DNA of 64,000 nucleotides, from the NCBI RefSeq assembly GCF_030819275.1, contig NZ_JAUTBL010000001.1, forward strand, positions 1 to 64,000, given 5' to 3'. Numbering within the stretch: the first letter of the stretch is position 1; every line of letters starts with the position of its first letter. This document shows positions 44,001-53,089 of this stretch, in pieces. The notes beneath the pieces are model-generated. The model was not told where the DNA came from and made no database searches. It saw only the letters and a program-made list of their open reading frames with translations. This DNA comes from Agrobacterium larrymoorei. GTDB taxonomy: Bacteria; Pseudomonadota; Alphaproteobacteria; Rhizobiales; Rhizobiaceae. The position numbers and the translations under genes were made by a program.

Positions 44001-44553
44001 CCGGAGAAAGGAGAGGCACCATCGCCGAAATCAGGTTATGTTCGCTTTGATGTGGTAAAGTCGACGACACCGCGCCATGATCGTCGCCGACAAGCACCAA
44101 CACGCCGCCATGCGGGTTGGTGCCGACGGCATTGGCGTGTTTGATCACATCCATGGTGCGGTCGACACCCGGCCCCTTGCCGTACCACATTGAGAAGACC
44201 CCGTCGTAACGGACGCCGGAGAACATTGCCGTTTGCTGTGTTCCCCAGACGGCCGTCGCCGCCATATCTTCATTAAGGCCAGGTTGAAAGCGTATGTGAT
44301 GCTGCTCGAGATAGGTCTTGGCACGCGCCATCTCGCGGTCGAAACTCGCCAGCGGAGATCCGCGATAACCGGAAACGTAACCGGCCGTATTCAATCCTCG
44401 GGCCAAATCCCTTTGCCGCTGGATCATCGGAAGCCGCACTAAGGCCTGGGTACCCGACACGAGGATTTTCCCCTGGTCGACCGTGTACCGGTCATCGAGG
44501 CTCGGTGCTTTTTCATTCGGTAATGCGTGAGACATATCGGCCAGGTTCTGCAT
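41041..44553 (-). CDS. Indolepyruvate/2-oxoacid ferredoxin oxidoreductase (fused)
   Basis: A 1170-residue fused 2-oxoacid:acceptor oxidoreductase. It converts a 2-oxoacid plus CoA to acyl-CoA and CO2, passing electrons to ferredoxin. In order there is an alpha-like TPP domain (SGTQALVRLPMIQRQRDLAR, GYVSGYRGSPLASFD), a TPP-binding region (FVNMGDGTYFHSGLLAIRAA), a 4Fe-4S region (CEGCGDCSAVSNC, CNTDLSCIKGFC), and the gamma domain (AGIGGTGVITVSAVLSMAAH). The C-terminal part runs about 300 residues. The start is the ATG inside the GlcD-like stop (TAATG). The substrate could be indolepyruvate, phenylpyruvate or a branched 2-oxoacid. An associated ferredoxin is not in this operon. Confidence 0.92.
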   Translation of the reverse strand: MQNLADMSHALPNEKAPSLDDRYTVDQGKILVSGTQALVRLPMIQRQRDLARGLNTAGYVSGYRGSPLASFDREMARAKTYLEQHHIRFQPGLNEDMAATAVWGTQQTAMFSGVRYDGVFSMWYGKGPGVDRTMDVIKHANAVGTNPHGGVLVLVGDDHGAVSSTLPHQSEHNLISAMVPLLSPAGVAEYIHYGLLGFALSRYSGAWIGFKCQTEIVECTATVDLDPDNPAIVYPDMQGNLSLRWPDGPHAMERRLEDKLSAVHRFARHNQLDRSMWSGPGTKARLGIVSTGKSWLDLMGALSRLGIDERRAGELGIRLYKVGLVWPIEPEGIARFAAGAETLLVVEEKRPVIEDQIKALLFNMPSGDRPRVFGKFGPDNVSLLPAVGEIDAVAVGMAILAVLGSQPDDLQRRSLEMEALIAASATESPALRRDPYFCSGCPHSVSTRLPEGSRASTGIGCHMMVIGLEDRNTSTFTQMGGEGGAWIGLSQFTDEKHIFVNMGDGTYFHSGLLAIRAAIAAKVNATYKILYNDAVAMTGGQKHDGDVSVPGIVGQMLAEGAARVAVVAEHPEVWQGRLPSDVTISHRDELDQVQRELREIDGVTVLVYDQVCAAEKRRRRKRGALAVSDKRAFINELVCEGCGDCSAVSNCISIEPQETEFGRKRKINQSSCNTDLSCIKGFCPSFVTVEGGKIKKPAAKAKQETFDDIPLPFLSDIGTQPYNMLLAGIGGTGVITVSAVLSMAAHLDGLFVQTLDQTGLAQKNGAVISHLRVARTAGALSSVRIGIGESDLVLGFDIVVSAGRNALSTFGVGRTRAVLDNHFAPTASFVQNTAIDFQQEATLKSLRRAAGEDAVHLIAATKLGAALMGDAIAANMFLLGHAWQRGLVPINLASIDQAIELNGTGVAMNRAAFGWGRRSAVSPDLVANAAGLDLTDAKPVETLDMVVESRAAFLVAYQSAAYARRYRTLVAAAREAENRLMAGEAFAMAVAKNAFRLMAYKDEYEVARLHRDRSFRKAIEAQFEGDFSIRHHLAPPLLSRRVDKRTGNPAKVAIPEKVIAPAFAVLEKLRFLRGTPLDPFGYTEERRMERRLVANYRALIEALTSELSVDTLDRAVALARLPEEIKGFGPVKMASVGRFEKKMAALLAPPANDQTRAPAVDQNAAKRKSI

Positions 44554-46010
44554 TAGGCACACTCCGATACGCTTGGTGACACCATGTCGAACACTCGGCC
44601 AGGATTGAGGATAGTGTTTGGATCGAACGCAGCCTTTAGACGCCGCATAGCCTCCATTTCAGCTTCACTTCGCCCAAGTGGCAGCCACTTTTTCTTCTCC
44701 ACACCAATGCCGTGTTCGGCTGAAATCGCTCCGTCAGCGCGGATGACGGCGGAGAGCGTGATATCGGCCACGTGTGCGTGATGATGACTACGGACAAGAA
44801 AATGGAGATTGCCGTCGCCAAGGTGACCGAAAACATAGATTTCGGCGTCGCGATCAAGGGCCGTAATTTCGCGGCTCGCGACATCGATAAAAGCCTGCAT
44901 GCTGGTCAAAGGCAGACTGACATCGAACCCGGAGACATTGTCCATAGAGAAGATAAATTCGCTTGCCGCTTCCCGAAGTTTCCAGATGGCGTGATATTCC
45001 CGCTGTGATTGCGAAAGAGAAACGTCCGTCACGATGCCACTCTCGTAGCAAGCCATCAGCGCCTCGGAAAAACGGACGTTGTCATCGGACTCGTGCTGAC
45101 CTTGCATCTCCACCAGGGCATACATGCCCGCCCCTGCCGCAACGGGCGGCTGGGCACCGCTCAGCGACAAAATTCCATCATAAACATTCGGGAAAATCAC
45201 TTCGAAGGCCGATAAAGAAGGGCCGAGCGCGGAGCGTAGATGCTTTAGAAGAGCAACGGCGGCACTTAACGAAGGCAACGCGCAAAAGGCGTTCGCTTGC
45301 GACCGTGGTTCGGGATGAAGGCGTAGGCATGCCCGCGTAACCACTCCGAGGACACCTTCGGTTCCGATAAAGAGCTGATTGAGATCGAAACCTGAATTGT
45401 CCTTGGGCAATCCCTTCAAGCTCGTCAATATGGAGCCATCCGCCAGCACGGCCTCAAGTCCCAAAACCTGAGACCGATACATGCCATAGCGAAGAACACG
45501 AATACCGCCCGCATTGGTGGCAACATTGCCGCCCACCGTAGACGTACCTCGCGCGCCAATGTCGACGCCGAAAAAAAGACCGCGCGCTGCCGCGGCGTCC
45601 TGTACCGCCTGCAGCGTTACACCCGCCTCGGCTATGATGGTGGCCGAATTCTCATCCACTGGCGAAAGGCCGACCATTCGCTCCAGCGAAATCGATACTT
45701 CTCCGGGGCGCGGTCTTGCACCACCTGCGAGACCCGTCCTTCCGCCCTGGATCACAAGTGGCTGCCTCAAACGATTGCATTCCGCCAGAATAGCGGACAC
45801 TTCCGTTGTGTTCGCAGGTCGAAATACGATGACCGGGCGCTCACCCGGCTCATCGGTGGCATCGCCACGATACCGCTCGCCGACATCATCGCCGGCGAGA
45901 ACAGCCTTACTGCCGATTTTTTCACTCAGACGGCGCAGTAATTCTGCATGCCGGCCGACAGGCGCAGACGCGCCTTGGGCGATTCCCGCCCGACCAGTCG
46001 ATCCGCCCAA
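44553..46010 (-). CDS. FAD-linked oxidase (GlcD/D-2-hydroxyacid dehydrogenase-like)
   Basis: A 485-residue FAD_binding_4 flavoprotein. I accept the TTG start at 46010 because GGGG lies seven bases upstream and no ATG or GTG is suitably placed. The FAD domain shows NTTEVSAILAECNRLRQPLV and QGGRTGLAGGARPRPGEVSI, and the C-terminal oxidase domain has VFGHLGDGNLHFLVRSHHH and AEHGIGVEKK. The family includes GlcD and D-lactate/D-2-hydroxyglutarate dehydrogenases. It is the first gene of the operon and is followed directly by the 2-oxoacid oxidoreductase. This suggests it makes the 2-oxoacid from a D-2-hydroxyacid. Confidence 0.9.
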   Translation of the reverse strand: MGGSTGRAGIAQGASAPVGRHAELLRRLSEKIGSKAVLAGDDVGERYRGDATDEPGERPVIVFRPANTTEVSAILAECNRLRQPLVIQGGRTGLAGGARPRPGEVSISLERMVGLSPVDENSATIIAEAGVTLQAVQDAAAARGLFFGVDIGARGTSTVGGNVATNAGGIRVLRYGMYRSQVLGLEAVLADGSILTSLKGLPKDNSGFDLNQLFIGTEGVLGVVTRACLRLHPEPRSQANAFCALPSLSAAVALLKHLRSALGPSLSAFEVIFPNVYDGILSLSGAQPPVAAGAGMYALVEMQGQHESDDNVRFSEALMACYESGIVTDVSLSQSQREYHAIWKLREAASEFIFSMDNVSGFDVSLPLTSMQAFIDVASREITALDRDAEIYVFGHLGDGNLHFLVRSHHHAHVADITLSAVIRADGAISAEHGIGVEKKKWLPLGRSEAEMEAMRRLKAAFDPNTILNPGRVFDMVSPSVSECA

Positions 46011-46144
46011 TTTCGTTCCCCTTGGTTATCTGGATCGAGGTCAGGTTATCGCCTATCCGATATTTGTCAAACCTATATTCAATTTTCAGTGGCGTTTTTG
46101 AAATGACCATGGCATCAATGGATTTCAGGCGAGGACAATAATCG

Positions 46145-46897
46145 ATGACGTTGAAATTTGATGAGGTGGTGAGGACTGGCATCGCCAAGCAGGTCGCAGA
46201 AAACATCAAATCTGCGATCATGGATGGTCGGTTGAAGATCGACGAGCGGCTTCCAACCGAGGAAGATCTGGCGAAAAACTTCGGTATATCGCGGCCAACC
46301 GTGCGTGAAGCGTTAAAACGTCTGGCCGCGCAGAACCTGATCCAGTCAAGGCGCGGCCCGCTCGGCGGAAACTTCGTCAAACGACCGGATCCGGAGGGCC
46401 TCTCCAAGGCGATCACAGGAGCAGCGACGCTGCTTGTCGGCATCGGCGCGTTCGATATCGACGAAATCATTACAGCGCGTCTTGAGACAGAAACGATCTG
46501 CTGCAGGCTCGCATGTGAAAACCACGACACTGCGCATCTCGAACGAATGGCAGCGGAGATTGATATCCAGCGTGACGAGAGCATCAGTGACGAAGATTTC
46601 TGTGCATCCGACGTGCGCTTTCATCGCGCGCTGGTGGACTCCACGTGTAACGGCCCGTTGAAATTGATGATGTACACCGTGATCGAGTCCTTCATTCCAA
46701 TCACGAACATGATCGTCTTCCGGGTGCGCGAGCGCCGAAAGGTTGTCGGCTTTCACCGCCAGATTATGGAGGCCGTCGCAAAGCGCGAGACCGAAGCAGC
46801 CACAAAGGCGTTAAGGGATCTGCTGGCCTACATTCGCAACAGTTACTCGACCGCAATGGATGCGCGCGACAGGATGAAGGCCGCGCCGCAGACCTGA
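46145..46897 (+). CDS. GntR-family regulator, FCD type (third)
   Basis: A 250-residue FadR-subfamily regulator with the helix-turn-helix LPTEEDLAKNFGISRPTVRE followed by ALKRLAAQNLIQSRRGPLGG. The FCD domain carries metal/ligand positions in CASDVRFHRALVDS and GFHRQIMEAVAKRETEAATK. It is divergent from the eight-gene GlcD/IOR operon with 134 bases between the starts. It lies just upstream of the AcuI-like gene, so it probably controls both. Effector likely a carboxylate or acyl-CoA, as for many FCD proteins. Confidence 0.88.
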   Translation: MTLKFDEVVRTGIAKQVAENIKSAIMDGRLKIDERLPTEEDLAKNFGISRPTVREALKRLAAQNLIQSRRGPLGGNFVKRPDPEGLSKAITGAATLLVGIGAFDIDEIITARLETETICCRLACENHDTAHLERMAAEIDIQRDESISDEDFCASDVRFHRALVDSTCNGPLKLMMYTVIESFIPITNMIVFRVRERRKVVGFHRQIMEAVAKRETEAATKALRDLLAYIRNSYSTAMDARDRMKAAPQT

Positions 46898-46936
46898 CAC
46901 GCCAAACCACTAAATTCAGTGTAAGAAGGGGAACGC

Positions 46937-47932
46937 ATGTCCGATACATTCCAGGCAATGGTCATCGACATGGCCGACGCCAAGCCACAGGCTGGCTTCC
47001 GGCAGCTTTCAATCACCGATCTGCCGGATCACGATGTTCTCGTCGAGGTCCATTACTCTACCGTCAATTACAAGGATGGTCTGGCGCTGACCGGAAAAGG
47101 CCGTATTGCCAGACGCACCCCTATGGTGGGCGGAATAGACCTTGCCGGAACAGTCGTCGAATCCCGGTCGGACAAATGGGCGCCAGGCGACAAGGTCATC
47201 GTCAACGGCTGGGGTCTGTCTGAAACGGAATGGGGCGGATATTCGCGATTCCAGCGGCTGAAACCGGAGTGGCTGATCGCACTGCCGGAAGCATTCAGCC
47301 TTTTGCAAGCGATGTCCATCGGCACCGCCGGCTACACCGCTGCGCTCTGTGTCAACGCGCTCGAGGACTGGGGAACGATCGTTGCCGATGATCGCGAAGT
47401 CCTCGTGACCGGCGCCGCAGGCGGTGTGGGCTCGGTGGCGATCAGCCTGCTGGCGAACAAGGGGTATAATGTCACTGCGTCGACAGGCCGCCCCGAAACG
47501 CAGGGCTATCTTGCATCGCTCGGTGCAAGCGGTTTCATCGATCGGACATCGCTTTCAGAAAAAGGCGGTCCTCTGCAAAAGGAGCGATGGGCCGGAGTGG
47601 TCGACTCCGTCGGATCCACGACGCTCGCAAACGCACTCTCCCAGACCATCTATGGTGGAGCGGTTGCTGCCTGCGGTCTCGCCGCAGGCGCAGACCTGCC
47701 AGCAACCGTCCTCCCCCATATCCTGCGCGGCGTGGCACTTCTTGGCGTCGATTCCGTAATGGCGCCCATGGAGAAACGAATCCGCGCCTGGCAGACCCTT
47801 TCCAAGCATTTGAAGCCAGAGCACATCGAAACGCTGGCGAGGGTCGAGCCTTTCTCCAAGCTTCCGACTCTCGCGCAGGATATTGTCGAAGGCAAGATCA
47901 GGGGACGCGTCGTGGTGGAGATCACACCGTAA
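46937..47932 (+). CDS. AcuI/YhdH-like acrylyl-CoA reductase (MDR quinone oxidoreductase)
   Basis: A 331-residue zinc-free medium-chain reductase. STVNYKDGLALTGKGRIARR, GGIDLAGTVVESRSDKW, GDKVIVNGWGLSE and VLVTGAAGGVGSVAISLLAN (NADPH fold near residue 156) match the YhdH/AcuI group. AcuI reduces toxic acrylyl-CoA to propionyl-CoA in dimethylsulfoniopropionate and 3-hydroxypropionate metabolism. It follows the GntR gene by 40 bases with a good AAGGGGA ribosome binding site. It may reduce an unsaturated acyl-CoA from the divergent IOR/enoyl-CoA pathway. Confidence 0.88.
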   Translation: MSDTFQAMVIDMADAKPQAGFRQLSITDLPDHDVLVEVHYSTVNYKDGLALTGKGRIARRTPMVGGIDLAGTVVESRSDKWAPGDKVIVNGWGLSETEWGGYSRFQRLKPEWLIALPEAFSLLQAMSIGTAGYTAALCVNALEDWGTIVADDREVLVTGAAGGVGSVAISLLANKGYNVTASTGRPETQGYLASLGASGFIDRTSLSEKGGPLQKERWAGVVDSVGSTTLANALSQTIYGGAVAACGLAAGADLPATVLPHILRGVALLGVDSVMAPMEKRIRAWQTLSKHLKPEHIETLARVEPFSKLPTLAQDIVEGKIRGRVVVEITP

Positions 47933-48054
47933 GTCCGGGCCGACGCGCGGGATGGCAGCGCTGCGAGCACAATGATCCTTGTTTTGGTTCTGTTCTCACC
48001 ATTAGACGTGCGCTGCTAGTGCGGCATGAGCCCACTGACGAAAGCTCTTCAGTT

Positions 48055-49074
48055 TCACCCTCCTGTGTTCGACATGTGACGGGCAATTCTTGGCGTCGAC
48101 ATTCTGTCTAGAACGAAGTCATGCCCCTTCGGTTTGCTCCGGATAGCGGCCTGGATACTGGCAACAAGTGCTTGGTCTCCTGGTGAAGAGCGCATAATGT
48201 CCTTCAGATCGGCAGCATCCTCCTGGCCGAGGCAGGTATGCAGCACGCCTGCGGCTGTCACGCGAACGCGGTTGCACCCCTCGCAGAAGTTATGGGTTAG
48301 TGGCGTAATGAACCCGACCAGGCCGCCTGTTTCTTCGATACGAGCATATCGCGCTGGGCCACCTGTGCGCAGAGACACTGGAGTGACCGTCCAGCGAGCC
48401 TCTATGCGACGACGCAAGCTGTCGAGCGGCAAATACTGGGCTAGTCGATCCGCACCGGTTTCCCCAAGCGGCATGGTCTCTATAAAGGTCAGGCCCATTC
48501 CGCCGCCATGGGCAAAACGAATAAGCCGGTCGGCCTCCTCTTCTGTCACGCCCTTCAGCGCAACCGTGTTGATCTTGACGGCAAGACCTGCGGCTTGCGC
48601 GGTCTCGATCCCTTTGAGAACTGTCACGAGCGAGCCACCCCGCGTAAGTTCGGTGAAGCGTTGCGGATCGAGCGTGTCGAGAGAGACGTTGATCCGTCGC
48701 ACTCCGGCATCCGCCAGCGCCGCTGCATATTCCGCCAAACGGGTGGCATTGGTGGTCAGGGTCAGCTCTTTCAGCGATCCGTCCCGCAGGAAGCGCGAGA
48801 GGCTTTGGAATAAAGACATCACGTTCTTACGCATCAGCGGCTCGCCGCCGGTGATGCGGATCTTGGTCACGCCGAGCTCAATGAAGGCACGCGCCACTCG
48901 CTCCAACTCTTCAAGCGAAAGCAGATGCTGCCTTTGCATGAAACTCATTCGTTCCGGCATGCAATAGACGCAGCGCAGATCGCAGCGGTCGGTGACGGAT
49001 AGACGCAAGTAGCTCACGCTGCGGCCGAACGTGTCAACGAGAGGAGGACGAGTTGCAGTTTGAAGGGCGTCCAT
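48055..49074 (-). CDS. moaA: GTP 3',8-cyclase MoaA (molybdopterin biosynthesis)
   Basis: A 339-residue radical-SAM enzyme for the first step of molybdenum-cofactor synthesis. The SAM cluster is [14 protein letters not shown] and [14 protein letters not shown] follows. The C-terminal second cluster is [15 protein letters not shown] with a later Cys (LHTCLG), and the chain ends in the required Gly-Gly. The ATG at 49074 overlaps the upstream stop (TGATG); another at 49080 adds two residues. It is the last gene of an operon with a molybdopterin enzyme, so this copy may be dedicated to that enzyme. No other moa gene is present in the window. Confidence 0.93.
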   Translation of the reverse strand: MDALQTATRPPLVDTFGRSVSYLRLSVTDRCDLRCVYCMPERMSFMQRQHLLSLEELERVARAFIELGVTKIRITGGEPLMRKNVMSLFQSLSRFLRDGSLKELTLTTNATRLAEYAAALADAGVRRINVSLDTLDPQRFTELTRGGSLVTVLKGIETAQAAGLAVKINTVALKGVTEEEADRLIRFAHGGGMGLTFIETMPLGETGADRLAQYLPLDSLRRRIEARWTVTPVSLRTGGPARYARIEETGGLVGFITPLTHNFCEGCNRVRVTAAGVLHTCLGQEDAADLKDIMRSSPGDQALVASIQAAIRSKPKGHDFVLDRMSTPRIARHMSNTGG

Positions 49075-50414
49075 CAGCATGCGATCCCTTTTGTGCGCGC
49101 GGCGGCGATCATGTCGTCGATGGAAACGAATTTTTCGCGTGGCTTGCCGATAGCACGACCCCGCGCCACCTCCGCGCTGTCGATAAGACGCCACGCATCG
49201 AAATCGAGGGGCGTATCGTATCTCCCGCCAAGGCTAGAAACGAGCCGGTCAGCCGCACCATCCTCTGGCGACGGCAGGCTGTCGAGATCGATGAGTATCT
49301 TCTCGACGGTATCGAGCGCGCAGGCGCGGTTGGTGCCGATCGTTCCCTGCGGGCCACGCTTGCTCCAGCCGCACGTATAAAGTCCTGGAACAACCCCGTT
49401 CTGCTCCACCAGACGACCATTCTGGTTCGCGTGGACGCCACCCGAGCGATCATAGGCGACGCCTTCGATCGGCATCGTTCGACGTCCGACACTGAAGAAC
49501 ACCAAGGTCGTGTCAATCGTGAGGGATTGTCCGCTTGGTTCTTCAACATGGTTGCGCCTGAAGACTGCACTCCGGACCCGTTCATCCCCTTCGAAGCGAA
49601 TAGGCTCCAAATGGAAGCGGAAGAGGCAACGCCGTTCCTTCGTCGCAACGTGGCGAGAAAAGCGTTCGAGGACGTCCATGGAGGCCTTGCGCTCACTGTC
49701 GAATCCTTCGCCGATCACGAACGCCTTGGACGGTAGATCGTCCCGCTCGACGCCCGGGTCGCATGCCGACAGCGCATCGAATTCAAGCAGTTCTTTTGCC
49801 GAAAAACGGGTCTCGGCAGGGCCGCGCCGCCCGATCAGATGCACTTCCTTAATCCGGCTCTCGGAAAGCGCCTCCAGCGCATGAGCGGCGATATCGGTCT
49901 GGCGCAACTCTTCCGGCGTTTTGAGGAGAATGCGCGCCACATCGAGCGCGACATTTCCGTGTCCGATGACAAGAGCGCGTTCTCCTGAGAAGTTGAAGGC
50001 AAGATCACGATAGTCCGGATGACCGTTGTACCAACCGACAAAATCACTGGCCTGATGATTGCCTGCCAAGCTTTCGCCGGGCAGGCCGATCTCGCGACCG
50101 AGCGATGCGCCGGTGGAGAGGATGACGGCGTGATAGGCACCGCGAAGGGTCTCGACGCTGATATCCGCTCCCACCTCGACACCGCCGACGAAGCGAAAGC
50201 CGGGCATGGCCGCGATCCGGTCGAAAATGGCCGTGACTTGCTTGAGCTTCGGATGATCGGGGGCCACGCCGAAACGCACGAGACCGTAGGGGACCGGCAG
50301 CCGCTCGAACAGATCGACGGAAACATCCTTCTGCGCGCGCAAAAGAGCCTCCGCAGCGTAGAAACCGCTCGGTCCAGCCCCGACAATAGCAACGCGATAC
50401 TGCGGCGTCTTCAT
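49074..50414 (-). CDS. Ferredoxin-NADP reductase, FprA/adrenodoxin-reductase type
   Basis: A 446-residue flavoprotein. The N-terminal FAD site [20 protein letters not shown] and [20 protein letters not shown] are characteristic of adrenodoxin reductase and mycobacterial FprA. The NADPH site is [20 protein letters not shown], and the C-terminal FAD contact is [19 protein letters not shown]. It should move electrons between NADPH and the ferredoxin encoded just upstream, which overlaps it by four bases. This gives the molybdopterin enzyme a self-contained redox chain. Confidence 0.92.
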   Translation of the reverse strand: MKTPQYRVAIVGAGPSGFYAAEALLRAQKDVSVDLFERLPVPYGLVRFGVAPDHPKLKQVTAIFDRIAAMPGFRFVGGVEVGADISVETLRGAYHAVILSTGASLGREIGLPGESLAGNHQASDFVGWYNGHPDYRDLAFNFSGERALVIGHGNVALDVARILLKTPEELRQTDIAAHALEALSESRIKEVHLIGRRGPAETRFSAKELLEFDALSACDPGVERDDLPSKAFVIGEGFDSERKASMDVLERFSRHVATKERRCLFRFHLEPIRFEGDERVRSAVFRRNHVEEPSGQSLTIDTTLVFFSVGRRTMPIEGVAYDRSGGVHANQNGRLVEQNGVVPGLYTCGWSKRGPQGTIGTNRACALDTVEKILIDLDSLPSPEDGAADRLVSSLGGRYDTPLDFDAWRLIDSAEVARGRAIGKPREKFVSIDDMIAAARTKGIAC

Positions 50415-50716
50415 AGGCCGAGTGCCTTTTTCCGCTCGTCGGCACCGGGAAGCGGTGCCAGACGGCTGGTGATCACAGGCGTTTCAGCCGCCCGGCGACG
50501 ATTGATCTCGATCCATTTCTGCTGTTCAGGCGGTAAGAGGTAGGACGCCTGTATGGCGCCGACCGGACAGGCCGGCACGCAGCCGCCGCAGTCGATGCAA
50601 TTTTCGGGATCGATATAGGTCATTTCATCATCGAGATGAAAACACTCGACGGGACACACGGTCACGCATTCCGTGTAGCGACATCCCGTGCATTGGTCAG
50701 TCACGACATAGGTCAT
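50411..50716 (-). CDS. 7Fe/8Fe ferredoxin (FdxA-like)
   Basis: A 101-residue ferredoxin with two iron-sulfur motifs: CTGCRYTECVTVCPVECF near the N-terminus and CIDCGGCVPACPVGAI near residue 40. The first motif (CxxCxxxxCxxxCP) resembles FdxA proteins that carry one [3Fe-4S] and one [4Fe-4S] cluster, although its second Cys would also permit a full [4Fe-4S]. The C-terminal 45 residues are the usual FdxA extension. It lies between the molybdopterin enzyme and its reductase and most likely links them. Confidence 0.92.
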   Translation of the reverse strand: MTYVVTDQCTGCRYTECVTVCPVECFHLDDEMTYIDPENCIDCGGCVPACPVGAIQASYLLPPEQQKWIEINRRRAAETPVITSRLAPLPGADERKKALGL

Positions 50717-50769
50717 GTCTCTTAACGCCTTTCACAAAATCTAATTGGTGCCGAAGCCGACAAGGGCTG

Positions 50770-52896
50770 TCACGTTGGAGCGACCTCAACCAGCACATCC
50801 GAGAAAGTCGGGGCGCGTCCGAGATCGGCGAATGCCGGCGGCGTCAGCGCGTGGACGGTCGGCCCGCGGCGGTTCGAGCGCTGCCAGTAACCGGCAGGTG
50901 CGACCACCACACCGGGCATCACATCTTGCGAAACCGTCGCAAACGCCTCGAAGACACCGCGATCATTGAAGACGCGAATAGGCGTACCGGCGGTGATGCC
51001 GCGAAGATCGGCGTCGCTCGGATGGAGGATAACGGCTTGTTCCTCACCGGCCTGAGCCAGCTGTGCAGGCAGATTGCCGTAGTTCGAATTGAGAAAAGCA
51101 TGGCTCTTTGGGGAGATAAGACTCAACGGATATTTACCGGCAAGTGACGGAGCGCTGGCAGGGCTCTCGTTCGGCGCGATATAGTGCGGCAGCGGATCGA
51201 CAGGCTCTCCCGACTGATCGCCATTATACCCTTGGCGGAAGAGCGGGACGACGAAATTGCCGGTTTCCGCAAGTGTCGACTTGAACTCGCATTTTCCTGT
51301 CGGTGTCGGAAAGTTGCCGTCGCGGTGTGGCGCCCATTCGCCTGCGGCGGGCATGTTCAGCCTGAGATAGCCCTTCTCTTTCAGCGTCTCCAGGTCGATG
51401 CCTTCCATCACAGGGCTTGCCCAATCCATCGACTGCGCGATCATTTCGTCATCCGAGCGATGGAAGAACGGATCGTCGATCCCGAGCGCTCCGGCAAGCC
51501 GCCGGAATAGTTCGGTGTTCGGCACGGCCTCTCCCAGCGGCTCAATCGCCGGATTGTTGTACGACAGATAGAGATGGCCCCAGGAAAACATAATGTCCTT
51601 CTGCTCGAGTTGGGTCGTGGCAGGCAGAAGGATGTCCGCGTAGCGAGCCGTATCGGTCATGAAATGCTCGCTGACGACAGTGAAGAGATCATCACGCGCG
51701 AGACCTGTTTCCAGCTTACCCTGCTGGCTCACCATGGACATCGGATTGGCATTGTAGACGAACAGCGAGCGGATGGGTGGATCGAGCGGAAGCTCGCCAG
51801 TCAAGGCCGGGCCAAGCTGCCAGGAATTGATTACCCGCATCTTTTCCGGCTGAAGGTCTGGGCGCATCAATCCACCCCAATTGACGGGGAATGCCCAGAT
51901 CGGCAATTGCAGAAGCCCGCCGCCGACATGTTTCCAGGCGCCGATCAGCGCTGGCAGACAGGCAATGGAGCGCACTGTTTGGCCGCCGCCGGCATGGCGT
52001 TCCACCGCAACGCCAATGCGGATGACGGCAGGTGGTGTCGAGGCATATTCCCGCGTCAGCGTATAAATATCCTCCAGCGGGATGCCGGTTTCGGCAGAGG
52101 CAAATTCCGGCGTGTATCGCTCCACCCGCTCGGCAAGTTCTGCAAAGCCCACCGTATGCGCATCGATATAGTCGCGGTCGATCAGCCCTTCCTTGATGAT
52201 GATATGCATCATCGCCATGGCCAGCGCGCCATCCGTTCCCGGCCGGATTGGAATATGCCAGTCGGCCAGGCGCGCTGTGCGGGTGCGCACGGGGTCGATC
52301 ACCACCAGCTTCGCGCCGTTCTTCTTCGCCTGCTCGATGAAGGGCCAGTGATGCGAATTTGTACTGAGCGTGTTGCAGGCCCAGAGGATGATGTATTTCG
52401 AGTGGATGAAGGCCTCCGGATCAACCCCCGGCGTATGACCGATGGTCATCATATAGGCTGTGCAGGAGCCGGAATCGCAGAAGGTGCGCTCGCTGACCGT
52501 TGCGCCAAGCTTGTTGAACAGGGGATCGCCGACATTCAGCCCGTTGATGATCCCCTGCGTGCCAAGATAGCTATAGGGGAGGATCGCCTGCGCACCGTCG
52601 GTTGCGATGATGTCCTTGAACGTCGCAGCGATCTCCGCCAGCGCCTCGTCCCATGTAATCCGTGTGAATTGACCGCTGCCCTTCGGGCCGGAGCGCCGCA
52701 TAGGGTAAAGCACGCGCTTGTCGCTGTAGACACGATCCTGATAGTTGTTGACCTTCACGCACAGACGCCCGCGCGTAAACGGATGGTCCGGATTGCCGCG
52801 CACGGCGATCGCCTTGCCGTCCTCGACGGTGGTAAGGATGGAGCAGGTATCGGGACAGTCATGGGGGCAGGCTCCGACAACGGTTGTGCGTGACAT
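50770..52896 (-). CDS. Molybdopterin (bis-MGD) oxidoreductase
   Basis: A 708-residue enzyme of the DMSO-reductase superfamily, starting at SRTTVVGACPHDC. The N-terminal [4Fe-4S] motif is CPHDCPDTC with a later Cys in GRLCVKVNN. Mo-cofactor segments include ERTFCDSGSCTAYMMTIGHT, ILWACNTLSTNSHHWPF and the C-terminal MGD-binding domain from about residue 590 (LISPKSHAFLNSNYGN). No selenocysteine codon is seen. The Mo ligand cannot be assigned with certainty. No Tat or Sec signal is visible, so it is cytoplasmic. The substrate is unknown; formate, nitrate, or a hydroxylation/reduction of an organic compound are possible. Confidence 0.9.
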   Translation of the reverse strand: MSRTTVVGACPHDCPDTCSILTTVEDGKAIAVRGNPDHPFTRGRLCVKVNNYQDRVYSDKRVLYPMRRSGPKGSGQFTRITWDEALAEIAATFKDIIATDGAQAILPYSYLGTQGIINGLNVGDPLFNKLGATVSERTFCDSGSCTAYMMTIGHTPGVDPEAFIHSKYIILWACNTLSTNSHHWPFIEQAKKNGAKLVVIDPVRTRTARLADWHIPIRPGTDGALAMAMMHIIIKEGLIDRDYIDAHTVGFAELAERVERYTPEFASAETGIPLEDIYTLTREYASTPPAVIRIGVAVERHAGGGQTVRSIACLPALIGAWKHVGGGLLQLPIWAFPVNWGGLMRPDLQPEKMRVINSWQLGPALTGELPLDPPIRSLFVYNANPMSMVSQQGKLETGLARDDLFTVVSEHFMTDTARYADILLPATTQLEQKDIMFSWGHLYLSYNNPAIEPLGEAVPNTELFRRLAGALGIDDPFFHRSDDEMIAQSMDWASPVMEGIDLETLKEKGYLRLNMPAAGEWAPHRDGNFPTPTGKCEFKSTLAETGNFVVPLFRQGYNGDQSGEPVDPLPHYIAPNESPASAPSLAGKYPLSLISPKSHAFLNSNYGNLPAQLAQAGEEQAVILHPSDADLRGITAGTPIRVFNDRGVFEAFATVSQDVMPGVVVAPAGYWQRSNRRGPTVHALTPPAFADLGRAPTFSDVLVEVAPT

Positions 52897-53089
52897 GTTC
52901 AACTCCAAGTCATTGCGCCTTCGATAGGCAGTGCTTCAATTGTGAGCAGTCTGACAGTCTCTTAAGGGCTTGCCTTTATCCGCTTCTGCGATTGGCTATT
53001 CCGTTTGTGCGAAAATCGGTCCGAACGCCGACTGGCCTGGATCTTGCATAGAGTTCTATTGGCGAAACCTATAAGCGCGGAGAAGACAC

